This document shows positions 25,011-32,598 of a stretch of DNA of 36,050 nucleotides, one piece after another. The translations under genes were made by a program, and so were the position numbers. Below the pieces are notes generated by a model. That model was not told the origin of the DNA and did no database searches. It saw only the letters and a list, made by a program, of their open reading frames with translations. Origin of the DNA: an uncultured Candidatus Saccharibacteria bacterium (GTDB lineage: Bacteria; Patescibacteriota; Saccharimonadia; Saccharimonadales; Saccharimonadaceae); NCBI GenBank assembly GCA_947307355.1, contig CAMZIV010000003.1, forward strand, positions 1 through 36,050, read 5' to 3'. Numbering within the stretch: the first letter of the stretch is position 1; the number at the start of each line of letters is the position of its first letter.

Positions 25011-25019
25011 ATTATACCA
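25011..25019 (-). promoter_or_regulatory. Extended -10 of the SDR-rubrerythrin operon
   Basis: Minus strand TGGTATAAT; leader of about 20 bases containing AGGAG. Confidence 0.5.
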
Positions 25020-25021
25020 AA

Positions 25022-25219
25022 TTAAAAGTATTCTGCATCATCAAAATCAATATGCGCCCACTCTTGATTCATTGCTTCATCTGCAGAATCCCCCACCATT
25101 TCATCATATCCTTTCAAAGATTTAAATGGCATAAACTGCCCCGCCCTATCTCGCATCGACATGTATGGTTTACCTGGCACATGATACGCCGGTAGATTTA
25201 TAATGTCATCATATTTCAT
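25022..25219 (-). CDS. YolD-like protein
   Basis: The 65-residue protein has YDDIINLPAYHVPGKPYMSM and DRAGQFMPFKSLKGYDEMVG, matching the YolD-like family that accompanies Y-family polymerases in Firmicutes (typical form: DDIINLPHH ... DRAAQFAPFAALTGYD). The molecular role is not settled; it probably binds or regulates the polymerase. It overlaps the polymerase stop by four bases (ATGA) and has AGGAGGACATAAAGC before its ATG. Confidence 0.8.
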   Translation of the reverse strand: MKYDDIINLPAYHVPGKPYMSMRDRAGQFMPFKSLKGYDEMVGDSADEAMNQEWAHIDFDDAEYF

Positions 25220-26574
25220 GCTTTATGTCCTCCTACTTGTTCGTTTCGTTGTCGCATTGTGGCGCCTTTTTCATAATTCATGCCCCGAAGAATCGCATTT
25301 TTACCATATTTCCCTTTAATTTTTAAAATCGCTTTCTGCCGGCGCTTTTCTCGTTCGTTTTTCTTAGTCTCATCCTCATAATTCGTAAACAAGTTCAGTT
25401 GCTTCTTATTGCTATAACCAGTCTCAATTTTAACGTGATTAAACACCACGTACATCCGGCGAATCGTTAAATCTTCCTTGACAATCTTGTCAAATAGTTC
25501 ACCAACTTTCTGCATTATCAATTCAGTAGAGGAAGAAAAGTCATCAAGATTAATCGTACCATGTGAATGCTTTGGTACACTCCTTCCGTAGAAATCTTTA
25601 GTGGTCTCACCTTTATAATTAGAATTCGAAACATCATAACCGATTGTGATCACGATTTGGTCCGTCACGAGCCTCATCCTCACGAGATCTAAAGAAAGTT
25701 TATCGGCCATCTCCAAAATCACAACTCGCGCCTCAGTATAATTATACGGTTCATGCAAAACTTGCCCTTCCGTCATGCTGCGATTAGACGAATGGTAATC
25801 CAGCACGTCCTTAATCGTCACCGGCTCATACCCCCACGCATGGTCAATAATCAGCTCAGCAATTTTGCCAAACTCAGAATATAATTTTTCTCCACCAGAA
25901 AGCGAATATCTAGCCAGTTCGCCCATGTTATGAATCCCGAGCTTATATAATCTTCTCGCAATACCTGGCCCAATTCGCCAAAAATCAGTAATGGGCTCGT
26001 GTGCCCATAATTCCTTACGGTAATTCATTTCATCAAGTTCAGCAATCCTGACACCGTCTTCATCGGCCGGCATATGTTTAGCTTTTATGTCCATCGCGAT
26101 TTTTGCTAAATACATATTAGTACCAATCCCGGCCGTAGCAGTAATACCAGTTTCTTTTAGCACCTTCCTGATAATCGTGCGCGCCAAGTCATGCGGAGTT
26201 TGATTGTAAGATTTAAGATAAGTTGTCACATCGAGAAATGCTTCATCAACCGAATAAACATGAATATCCGTTGGTGCTACAAATGAAGCATAAATACCAA
26301 AAATCTTAGTACTGATCTCCATGTACTTTTTCATTTGTGGAGGCGCAATAATAAAATCTACATTTCTGGCTTTTTGATAAACTTCATATAATCTCGCACG
26401 ACCCGGAATCCCTAACTCCTTCAAGGCGGGCGACACCGCCAAACAAATCGTTTTCTCGGTACGCGAGGGATCAGCTACCACGAGCTTGGCCTTTAATGGG
26501 TCTAGCCCACGCTCTACACACTCAACAGACGCATAAAAAGATTTTAGATCTATCGCAATATAGACTCTATTCAT
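25216..26574 (-). CDS. Y-family DNA polymerase (UmuC/UvrX-like)
   Basis: This 452-residue translesion polymerase begins MNRVYIAIDLKSFYASVECV with the metal-binding Asp, has the catalytic YSVDEAFLDVT, and continues through the helix-hairpin-helix region (FWRIGPGIARRLYKLGIHNM) to the little-finger domain. It copies across damaged template. The start at 26574 is preferred because the family begins here; it overlaps the upstream membrane-protein stop by eight bases (ATGAATAG). An upstream GTG at 26598 is less likely. It forms an operon with a DUF308-like membrane protein and a YolD-like protein; the polymerase-YolD pair is known from Firmicutes. Confidence 0.9.
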   Translation of the reverse strand: MNRVYIAIDLKSFYASVECVERGLDPLKAKLVVADPSRTEKTICLAVSPALKELGIPGRARLYEVYQKARNVDFIIAPPQMKKYMEISTKIFGIYASFVAPTDIHVYSVDEAFLDVTTYLKSYNQTPHDLARTIIRKVLKETGITATAGIGTNMYLAKIAMDIKAKHMPADEDGVRIAELDEMNYRKELWAHEPITDFWRIGPGIARRLYKLGIHNMGELARYSLSGGEKLYSEFGKIAELIIDHAWGYEPVTIKDVLDYHSSNRSMTEGQVLHEPYNYTEARVVILEMADKLSLDLVRMRLVTDQIVITIGYDVSNSNYKGETTKDFYGRSVPKHSHGTINLDDFSSSTELIMQKVGELFDKIVKEDLTIRRMYVVFNHVKIETGYSNKKQLNLFTNYEDETKKNEREKRRQKAILKIKGKYGKNAILRGMNYEKGATMRQRNEQVGGHKA

Positions 26575-27280
26575 CGGCGTCTTCGTCTTCGCCGTCACCC
26601 GATTGCTTGTTCAGAGTCTCAGTTTTTACAATTCTAACAATATCTTTACCATCGTTCAAAGTGCTGCGAATATTATCGGCAGTAAACGAAGATACTACTT
26701 CAATCACCCCAGCCACAGTAGTAAGCGCGCCCATCACTACATACCAACCAATTTCGATATTGTCGGAAGCAAAGATAAAGTAAATACCAAGCGAGAATTC
26801 AATCACGGTGAGAAAGATTCTAAACTTCCACCAGAGCGTTTGGTTTTCACGATTTTTAAACACATAAATCGCGCCAAACACGCCGTTTAGAATCGAGAAG
26901 AACCCAGACATCAAATTGAGTGCTTTATTAGTAAAGCCTTCGTTTAAAATCAAGAAGAAACCAACTCCGGCGACAAGAAGATAAAGTGCCGTTTCGAAGA
27001 ATTGAGAGAATAATAAATGGCGCTCAATCAACTTAATCTGTCTTTCTTTGGCCTTGTCGTAATTGTTTTTGATTACGCCAATGCGGTAAAAAGACCAAAA
27101 GCTAAGAACTAACCCAATAGAAGTAATCAAAAGTGGTAAAGACCTAGTGTCGTTACCTTTCCCATTAATAGCCGCAATAAGCATCATTGCACCACCCATA
27201 AGCATCATAATAGATGAAGCAAGTTTGTTTTTAATAAAGATTTTCCAAATATTAAACCCACTTGTAACTAGTCTATTCAT
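26567..27280 (-). CDS. DUF308/HdeD-like multi-spanning membrane protein
   Basis: The 237-residue protein has about six membrane helices arranged as repeated short helix pairs (SIMMLMGGAMMLIAAI, YLLVAGVGFFLILNEG, WYVVMGALTTVAGVIEVVSS), as in the HdeD/DUF308 family, and a soluble acidic tail ending DGEDEDADE. The function is unknown; HdeD relatives are linked to acid or stress resistance. The start is ATG 27280, six bases after a -10 box. A longer frame to 27418 translates tRNA-Thr (AQLVERIHGKDEVTGSNPV is a well-known tRNA artefact). It leads the operon with the Y-family polymerase. Confidence 0.72.
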   Translation of the reverse strand: MNRLVTSGFNIWKIFIKNKLASSIMMLMGGAMMLIAAINGKGNDTRSLPLLITSIGLVLSFWSFYRIGVIKNNYDKAKERQIKLIERHLLFSQFFETALYLLVAGVGFFLILNEGFTNKALNLMSGFFSILNGVFGAIYVFKNRENQTLWWKFRIFLTVIEFSLGIYFIFASDNIEIGWYVVMGALTTVAGVIEVVSSFTADNIRSTLNDGKDIVRIVKTETLNKQSGDGEDEDADE

Positions 27281-27286
27281 AATTCC

Positions 27287-27295
27287 ATTATAGCA
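27287..27295 (-). promoter_or_regulatory. Extended -10 of the DUF308-polymerase operon (leaderless spacing)
   Basis: Minus strand TGCTATAAT, six bases before ATG 27280; it follows the tRNA-Thr terminator repeat directly. Confidence 0.6.
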
Positions 27296-27345
27296 CAAAA
27301 ATGGAGCCGCCAATGTACCGCTCCACACAAAAATGGAGCCGCCAA
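27294..27345 (-). repeat. Direct repeat of the tRNA-Thr(GGT) 3' end
   Basis: A perfect 20-base direct repeat at 27294-27313 and 27326-27345 covers the last bases of the tRNA, its CCA and the following TTTTTGTG. Spacing is 32 bases. The intervening TGGAGC pairs with GCTCCA of the second copy and is followed by TTTTTG, so it can also terminate transcription. Confidence 0.75.
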
Positions 27346-27409
27346 CCGGGTTTGAACCGGTGACCTCATCCTTACCATGGATGCGCTCTACCAACTGAGC
27401 TATAGCGGC
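27334..27409 (-). tRNA. tRNA-Thr (anticodon GGT)
   Basis: Acceptor GCCGCTA/TGGCGGC, anticodon loop ATGGTAA (anticodon GGT, codons ACC and ACU), GTTCAAAC T-arm and encoded CCA. Confidence 0.95.
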
Positions 27410-27435
27410 AACTGCCACTAATTATACATTAAAGC

Positions 27436-30411
27436 TTAGTAATTTGCAATACAACGCACCGAAAGGGCATACCATTTATTTGTAGTAGATTGGTTATTTC
27501 CAAAATACGAATAACCATACATATTAGCAATAATAGTAAGCCCTTGTTCTCTACCATCAGGACTAGAGCTACTGGTCCAAAGCTTACCTTGCTCACCACG
27601 AGCAGAGCCAGTTTCATTTGCACTATAAGAACCAGCGAGTACGAAGTTCACAGGATATGAGAGCCAGTGGTTAGTAAGAGCATAAGTGGTGTTGCGAACA
27701 CCATTACCGCCCATAGCTTCATCAAGCTTGGAGCCTTCAGCGCCAGTTCTACCAGTTGGTAGATGCCAACCAGATGGGCAAATATCACCAGCGGTCCTTT
27801 CAGTTCCTAAATAATTAGTGCCATTTCCAGCTGTCGCAGTGTACCAGTTGTAGTGACCACCATAAGCATACCAAGAAGTCACATTCGACTCATCATTATA
27901 ACTAGCAGGATTATTGCGATTTATTTCTGCCACACTAAATGAAATTCTATCTTCGCATTCTGCACCTATAGTAGCACATGGTGCGATTGTAGAGGTAATA
28001 TTATTGTCAAAACGCAATTGAAGCTCCCTTAGAAAACCAGGCGTTGGATTATTAGTATTACTAGTAGTAATATAAACATCCGGATTATTTAAATCTAGGC
28101 GCAAATTTTCAATCATCCACCAGTGACCGTCAGCAAGTTTAGCAACAGCATAGATTTCATCATCGCGTGCATCACGAAGTGCGATTACGGTACCAATTGG
28201 TGCATGAGCGTCAAACGCACCACTAAACTCCTGCATCGTTAGATAGCCGACTGGCTCAATCCATTGTGCATAAAGATAAATGTCATCCTCGGCTGGCAAA
28301 TCAATGTATTCATTTGGACCGTACATTGTACCAGAGCCATCAGCCTTGGTATTCCAGCCAATATAACTATGTCCAGCTAAACTGTAGTTTGGTGCAATAA
28401 GAGTTGCATTATGTTTTGGCGGGCAAATAGTCTGTACGCCCATCTCACCAACCACCCCATTAGCATTTGGCATATAATGGATATTCACACAATTCTCTTC
28501 CCAAATCGCGTATAGAGTAGAATCAGCAGAAATAGTATAATCATCACCAGCATGGAATTGTTCTTCTTCATAAATATAGTTTACACCACCAACTTTATCC
28601 TTATTTTCCTCTTCAACCCAAGCATACAAATGATAGTGATTACGAGTCGGCACAGAGTCAGTGACTGTAAAGGTATGAGTCCGATCCGCAGTATTTACGG
28701 TCTCGGCGGCTGGAGCATCTACGCCACCATTCGCATCATAGGTAAGAGTGATATCGCGAGGAGTGATATTAGCCATATAAGAATCGCCTACCACGCAACG
28801 GGCAGACAGACTAAAACCAGACCCACCACCCATTTGTACGCCAGCCATGAAGGTACCTGAAGTCCCGCCTTCAACACCAGGCAGCATAAGCATCGTAGCA
28901 TATAGGTTGTAACTACTATTGCCATGATCATACAGAGCATCACTGCCCAAATAATAACCAACTCCACCACGATAAAGAGCATCGCTCGTTTGGCCAAAGA
29001 AAGCACCGTATCCTGGAGCATAAAGTCCAGAAAAAACGTAATTATTTGGATAACTTGTCCAAGCAACAATTTGCTCATCCATGCTTTGAGTACCATCTGG
29101 ATCTAACGCCTCTTCAAGGGCACGATAATCACCCCCATCATCACCACTTGGTAGTCTCCAACCGGTTGGACAAATCAATTCGTCACGTGCTTCATCTTCG
29201 GAGTAGTAATGCCCATAGGCATAAATATCTCCGTTTGGAGCAGGATTATCCGCGCGATCTTCAGAGGTGTTGTCATTAGCTGAATCATTAGTAACTTTAC
29301 GACTATTTTCGATAGTCCAACAATTCCCGTTTGCAAGTTTTGCAACAGCATAAGTCTGCCCATCTATATCATCAAGCGCTGTGATATCACCTACATTCAA
29401 GGTGTCACAAGAGAAGCCCACCATTTCACCAGCGGACTCAATCCAATTTGCGTATAACTTAAGCGAACCACTTTCCGGCATAGTAATAGTCTCATTTGGC
29501 CCATAATTTACACCAGTGCCATCAGGGCTCGTATTCCAGCTAGCAAAACCATAGCCACGACGAGAGAAGTTCGATGCCATTAATATTACTTCATCACCAG
29601 CATCAGCCGTTTGATCTGCCATTGTACCACCATTAGCGCCATTACTGTAATAGCAAATACCAGTGCAGGCGCGATAATAGAAAGTCATATCATTATGAAT
29701 CGTAATCGAATCATCTAACGTTGCCGCAGCGTTCACTGCGAACGATAACACAACCGTAACGGCCGTAGCCGAAACCGCCATCGTAGTCACCGCTACCTTT
29801 TTATACTTTTTAAAATAACGGACTCCTACAATAATAGCCGCCACCAAGATCGCAACAGCGGGAACAGCAACCGCACCCACATTTTGCATCGTCCCGGCGC
29901 CGGTATTTGGTACCACAATCGCCAAAATTTCTTCCTCTTCCTCATCACCAGTCACAATATCTTCATAAGTAATTTTAATCAACGTATCAAAGGTCTGGTC
30001 AGCAAGACTTGCACCTTCAATTTCAGTGGTATATACAGCGATTAAGATATAATCAAAAGTCTCCCCAGAGGCAAAAGTCTGGTCAATATCTCCATTATAC
30101 ACATATGTAAGATATGGGTTGGGGTTTTCTACAGTAAGACGCACTACTTTGCGTGCATTAATATCAGTGTTTCTCAACGTAAGAGTATATTCTACATATT
30201 CGTCCAGGCCACCAAAGACCACTTCGTTGGCAAAACTGTCTTCACCCCCGCCAGTAATTACGGCAGTGGTGGCGGCAGATTTATCCGTAATCTCCACGCC
30301 ATCTAATTTAAAGATATTTCCTTCAGCAAAAGCGGAGGGCACAGTCAAAAAAGTACCCACGATAATAATCAGGGCACCCAACACTGCGCTTAATTTTTTT
30401 GTTATTTTCAC
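27436..30411 (-). CDS. Two-part surface protein: internal sortase-like anchor, then Flg_new/FISUMP region
   Basis: The 991-residue protein has a signal peptide (residues 1-29, ending VPSAFA-E), a beta-rich domain of about 135 residues, an acidic stretch, VPNTG (167-171), a membrane helix (about 176-197), a basic loop RYFKKYKK and a second hydrophobic signal-like segment ending AVNAAA near 230. Then come three Listeria-Bacteroides repeats (YGFASWNTSPDGTGVNYG, HLYAWVEEENKDKVGGVNY, YIGWNTKADGSGTMYG) interleaved with two FISUMP domains (AVAKLANGNCWTIEN / ICPTGWRLPSGD and AVAKLADGHWWMIEN / ICPSGWHLPTG). It is probably an adhesin. GTG 30411 is chosen over TTG 30471, which lies in the promoter; AAAAAGGTCATACA precedes it. 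Confidence 0.8.
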   Translation of the reverse strand: MKITKKLSAVLGALIIIVGTFLTVPSAFAEGNIFKLDGVEITDKSAATTAVITGGGEDSFANEVVFGGLDEYVEYTLTLRNTDINARKVVRLTVENPNPYLTYVYNGDIDQTFASGETFDYILIAVYTTEIEGASLADQTFDTLIKITYEDIVTGDEEEEEILAIVVPNTGAGTMQNVGAVAVPAVAILVAAIIVGVRYFKKYKKVAVTTMAVSATAVTVVLSFAVNAAATLDDSITIHNDMTFYYRACTGICYYSNGANGGTMADQTADAGDEVILMASNFSRRGYGFASWNTSPDGTGVNYGPNETITMPESGSLKLYANWIESAGEMVGFSCDTLNVGDITALDDIDGQTYAVAKLANGNCWTIENSRKVTNDSANDNTSEDRADNPAPNGDIYAYGHYYSEDEARDELICPTGWRLPSGDDGGDYRALEEALDPDGTQSMDEQIVAWTSYPNNYVFSGLYAPGYGAFFGQTSDALYRGGVGYYLGSDALYDHGNSSYNLYATMLMLPGVEGGTSGTFMAGVQMGGGSGFSLSARCVVGDSYMANITPRDITLTYDANGGVDAPAAETVNTADRTHTFTVTDSVPTRNHYHLYAWVEEENKDKVGGVNYIYEEEQFHAGDDYTISADSTLYAIWEENCVNIHYMPNANGVVGEMGVQTICPPKHNATLIAPNYSLAGHSYIGWNTKADGSGTMYGPNEYIDLPAEDDIYLYAQWIEPVGYLTMQEFSGAFDAHAPIGTVIALRDARDDEIYAVAKLADGHWWMIENLRLDLNNPDVYITTSNTNNPTPGFLRELQLRFDNNITSTIAPCATIGAECEDRISFSVAEINRNNPASYNDESNVTSWYAYGGHYNWYTATAGNGTNYLGTERTAGDICPSGWHLPTGRTGAEGSKLDEAMGGNGVRNTTYALTNHWLSYPVNFVLAGSYSANETGSARGEQGKLWTSSSSPDGREQGLTIIANMYGYSYFGNNQSTTNKWYALSVRCIANY

Positions 30412-30441
30412 TGTATGACCTTTTTTATTAAGCTTATTTTT

Positions 30442-30450
30442 ATAATAACA
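30442..30450 (-). promoter_or_regulatory. Extended -10 of the two-part surface-protein gene
   Basis: Minus strand TGTTATTAT, giving a leader of about 25 bases that contains AAAAAGG before the GTG start. Confidence 0.45.
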
Positions 30451-30481
30451 TAGTATGTCTAATAATTGCAAGAAAGAAAAT

Positions 30482-30505
30482 CCCCGGCCATAAAGCCGGG
30501 GTTTT
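30482..30505 (-). terminator. Intrinsic terminator of the sigma-region-4-like gene
   Basis: CCCCGGC (30482-30488), loop CATAAA, GCCGGGG (30495-30501) with TTTTC on both sides. It lies 18 bases after the stop at 30520 and separates it from the surface-protein promoter. Confidence 0.85.
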
Positions 30506-30519
30506 CCAGAAACGATAAT

Positions 30520-31197
30520 TTAGAAAGGAGTCAAAATTGGGAACAAGTCCCTTTCACCTTTAAACGCGCGAAGAGCACGTGTATCGGTCTTAATTATAGA
30601 ATCAGACGTTGTAGAGAACTCTTTGGCTACCTGCGCTACGGTTTTAGGCTCACAATCTTTAAGCCCGTAAAGGCTTAGGATCTTACGGTATTCTATACCA
30701 GTGCCACCAAGCACCTTTGCCAAAGCTTGTCTTACATTGTAATACTCTTTTTCTGCGGGTTTTCTAAAACTTTCATAATTTTCGTTAAAAGTTTCCGGCT
30801 TATAATCAGTCTGGCCTTTTTTACTCGAATACATGAAGGTTTCGACTGACGCCGGGAATTCGCCCTTTAACTGGGAGTTATAGAATAATATTCTATAAAA
30901 TCTGTATAACACGAATGATTTCTCATCTATATCGTGTCTGATGTACCCAGCGGCGTCCAGCGCCTCAAATATCTCTCTGTAGTATCTGCCATTTTGTGCT
31001 CCAGCACGGCACGACGGATAAACATCCAAATCGCCTTGAGCAAAGGCACATCTAGCATCAAATATGATGCCTTCGATGGAATGGACATTTCTAGGTCCTT
31101 CCTCTTCCTCAAGATACCACTTTAAAAATTTTCTAGTCGGTTCAGACAAATTTAATTTATCGAACGACTTTAAACTCTTTGCTTTCTTAACAACCAT
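30520..31197 (-). CDS. Unknown protein with a C-terminal sigma-70 region-4-like HTH
   Basis: In this 225-residue protein the first about 160 residues match nothing I recognise (MVVKKAKSLKSFDKLNLSEP, then a helical, charged region with SIEGIIFDARCAFAQG). Residues about 168-215 read YRKILSLYGLKDCEPKTVAQ then VAKEFSTTSDSIIKTDTRAL RAFK, closely paralleling region 4 of primary sigma factors (family form: LRYGLxDGxPKTLEEIG ... RIRQIExKAL). Region 2 is absent, so it is not a complete sigma factor. A DNA-binding regulator or -35-contact factor is inferred. The start is supported by AAAGGAGGTGTTAAC before ATG; the mRNA has a leader of about 60 bases. Confidence 0.6.
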   Translation of the reverse strand: MVVKKAKSLKSFDKLNLSEPTRKFLKWYLEEEEGPRNVHSIEGIIFDARCAFAQGDLDVYPSCRAGAQNGRYYREIFEALDAAGYIRHDIDEKSFVLYRFYRILFYNSQLKGEFPASVETFMYSSKKGQTDYKPETFNENYESFRKPAEKEYYNVRQALAKVLGGTGIEYRKILSLYGLKDCEPKTVAQVAKEFSTTSDSIIKTDTRALRAFKGERDLFPILTPF

Positions 31198-31263
31198 GTT
31201 AACACCTCCTTTGAAAGCAATTCCGATTCTCCTCTCTAATTTTAATGTACACTATATCTCTCC

Positions 31264-31272
31264 ATTATACCA
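31264..31272 (-). promoter_or_regulatory. Extended -10 of the sigma-region-4-like gene
   Basis: Minus strand TGGTATAAT, about 65 bases upstream of ATG 31197. Confidence 0.5.
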
Positions 31273-31305
31273 CAAAATGCTTATTTTGTCAATGTGGACA
31301 GCTTA

Positions 31306-31314
31306 TGGTAAAAT
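31306..31314 (+). promoter_or_regulatory. Extended -10 of the L,D-transpeptidase gene (leaderless spacing)
   Basis: TGGTAAAAT ends 7 bases before ATG 31322; no ribosome-binding site. Confidence 0.55.
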
Positions 31315-31321
31315 AAAAATA

Positions 31322-32041
31322 ATGAGTTTTTGGCGTAAAAAAACTACTTGGTGTATTCTCGTGCTGATCCTTGCGACAGTATCAGTGGCAGCGTTTTTTA
31401 TCGTAAAAAACTTAAATACAACCGATAAGCCTGTAGAGGAACCAGTTGCTACCATCGAAGAAACTCCAACCCCTGAACCAAAACCAAAGCGCGAACCCGA
31501 ACCGGAATATACCGGCGAACATGGATTCTATATTGAAGTAAACCGTTCTCAAAATGTTGTAATTATTTATGCCCTTGATCCAAGTGGCAACAAAGCAAAT
31601 ATTCTCAAAATCTTTGTTAGCTCCGTTGGCAAGGCCGGTTCCGAGACCATCGTCGGTACGTTTAAAACCTCAGCAAAATTCGAATCCTTATATCTAGTTG
31701 GCAACGTTTGGGGTCGCTACGCCACCCGTATCGACGGCCGTTATTATTTTCATTCCGTTCCCTATTTTTCAAAAGGAAATCCTTTCTGGAATGACTTAGA
31801 ATATGAAGAATACAACAAACTCGGCGAAGGTGCATCTGCCGGATGTGTAAGACTGGCTGTTAGAAACGCAAAATGGATTTATGAAAATATCCCCGCTGGC
31901 ACCACAGTCTATATATATGATTCCGACACCTTACCGGAAGGAATAGAAAAACCAAGCGCGATTAAAATTGACATAAATAGCCCCAACCGCGGCTGGGACC
32001 CTACCGACCAAGATGAAAATAATCCGTGGGGACAAATTTAA
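31322..32041 (+). CDS. L,D-transpeptidase (YkuD) family protein
   Basis: The 239-residue protein has an N-terminal membrane anchor (WCILVLILATVSVAAFFIV), a Pro/Glu-rich linker (ETPTPEPKPKREPEPEY) and a YkuD domain with His144 (YYFHSVPY) and catalytic Cys175 in ASAGCVRLAVRNAKWIYENI. The enzyme family makes 3-3 cross-links in peptidoglycan or attaches proteins to it, outside the membrane. It therefore acts on the same envelope as the FISUMP proteins. The longer frame back to 31064 is antisense to the neighbouring gene and is rejected; ATG 31322 lies 7 bases after a -10 box. Confidence 0.9.
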   Translation: MSFWRKKTTWCILVLILATVSVAAFFIVKNLNTTDKPVEEPVATIEETPTPEPKPKREPEPEYTGEHGFYIEVNRSQNVVIIYALDPSGNKANILKIFVSSVGKAGSETIVGTFKTSAKFESLYLVGNVWGRYATRIDGRYYFHSVPYFSKGNPFWNDLEYEEYNKLGEGASAGCVRLAVRNAKWIYENIPAGTTVYIYDSDTLPEGIEKPSAIKIDINSPNRGWDPTDQDENNPWGQI

Positions 32042-32046
32042 AATAG

Positions 32047-32055
32047 TGGTATAAT
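32047..32055 (+). promoter_or_regulatory. Extended -10 of the small membrane/zinc-protein gene
   Basis: TGGTATAAT, with a leader of about 22 bases ending in CGGAGGTACT before ATG 32084; a leadered gene. Confidence 0.55.
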
Positions 32056-32083
32056 TAGAAACGGACAGTAAAACGGAGGTACT

Positions 32084-32434
32084 ATGAATCTAGCAAAAAA
32101 ATACATACTATATCTTATTAGATGGCAGCTTAGTACCCCAATTCTTGCAATTGTTTTAAATCTTCTAACAGACATCCCAACTATTTGGGCAACCATCATC
32201 GCAAACCTCATCGGTGGTTTAATCTTCTTCTGGGTAGACAAGATTATTTTCAGGAAGAAGAGCGACGTGCCTTTATGGGAAATCAAAGATGAAGTAAAAT
32301 GTGTTGATTGTAAAAAGATGGGGCGTGGTTATCGCGTTGTTTCCTGGGGCAAATACGATCGCAGCGAAGACAAAAACCCAAAGTACAGATGCAGAGAATG
32401 TAGCCTGAAGAAAATGAATCAAATTAAGAAGTAG
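32084..32434 (+). CDS. Small membrane protein with a cytoplasmic zinc ribbon
   Basis: The 116-residue protein has two membrane helices (PILAIVLNLL and TIIANLIGGLIFFWVDKIIF, residues about 18-55), then a soluble tail with CVDCKKMG and CRECSLKK, four cysteines that should bind zinc. The family is not recognised. ATG 32084 follows a strong CGGAGGT. Its last codons and TAG stop coincide with a 13-base copy of the tRNA-Tyr T-arm. It is a single-gene unit between the transpeptidase and tRNA-Tyr. Confidence 0.72.
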   Translation: MNLAKKYILYLIRWQLSTPILAIVLNLLTDIPTIWATIIANLIGGLIFFWVDKIIFRKKSDVPLWEIKDEVKCVDCKKMGRGYRVVSWGKYDRSEDKNPKYRCRECSLKKMNQIKK

Positions 32435-32467
32435 GACTCGTTGGCGAAGCCCGATGTCCTGTTTTTT
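32433..32467 (+). terminator. Intrinsic terminator of the membrane/zinc-protein gene
   Basis: AGGACTCG ... CGATGTCCT with an inner GGC-GAA-GCC hairpin, followed by GTTTTTT. Confidence 0.75.
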
Positions 32468-32470
32468 GAG

Positions 32471-32493
32471 ATTTTTGTGCGAAGCACAAAAAT
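32471..32493 (-). terminator. Hairpin terminator of tRNA-Tyr
   Basis: ATTTTTGTGC, loop GAA, GCACAAAAAT is a perfect 10-bp inverted repeat beginning at the last base of the tRNA CCA. Confidence 0.7.
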
Positions 32494-32577
32494 GGTGCTG
32501 GAAGTAGGACTCGAACCTACGAAGGCCGAAGCCGAGAGATTTACAGTCTCTTGTCATTGCCACTAGACGATTCCAGC
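32493..32577 (-). tRNA. tRNA-Tyr (anticodon GTA)
   Basis: Acceptor GCTGGAA/TTCCAGC, anticodon loop CTGTAAA (anticodon GTA, codons UAC and UAU), a long class II variable arm (CGGCTTCGGCC) as in bacterial tRNA-Tyr, T-arm GGTTCGAGTCC and encoded CCA. Confidence 0.93.
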
Positions 32578-32598
32578 ACGCTATCTATATTATAAACC

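Larger units (their letters stand above)
32428..32513. repeat. 13-base direct repeat shared by a CDS end and tRNA-Tyr
   Basis: GAAGTAGGACTCG occurs at 32428-32440 (end of the zinc-ribbon gene) and at 32501-32513 (acceptor/T-arm region of tRNA-Tyr). Both contain the same 13 bases 73 bases apart. Confidence 0.6.

Noticed and set aside
27281-27418. N-terminal extension of the DUF308-like protein (MAVAAIAQLVERIHGKDEVT...)
   Set aside because: It is a translation of tRNA-Thr(GGT) and its terminator; the true ATG at 27280 follows a -10 box.
31064-31321. N-terminal extension of the L,D-transpeptidase
   Set aside because: It is antisense to the sigma-region-4-like gene and crosses the promoter; the membrane anchor begins right after ATG 31322.
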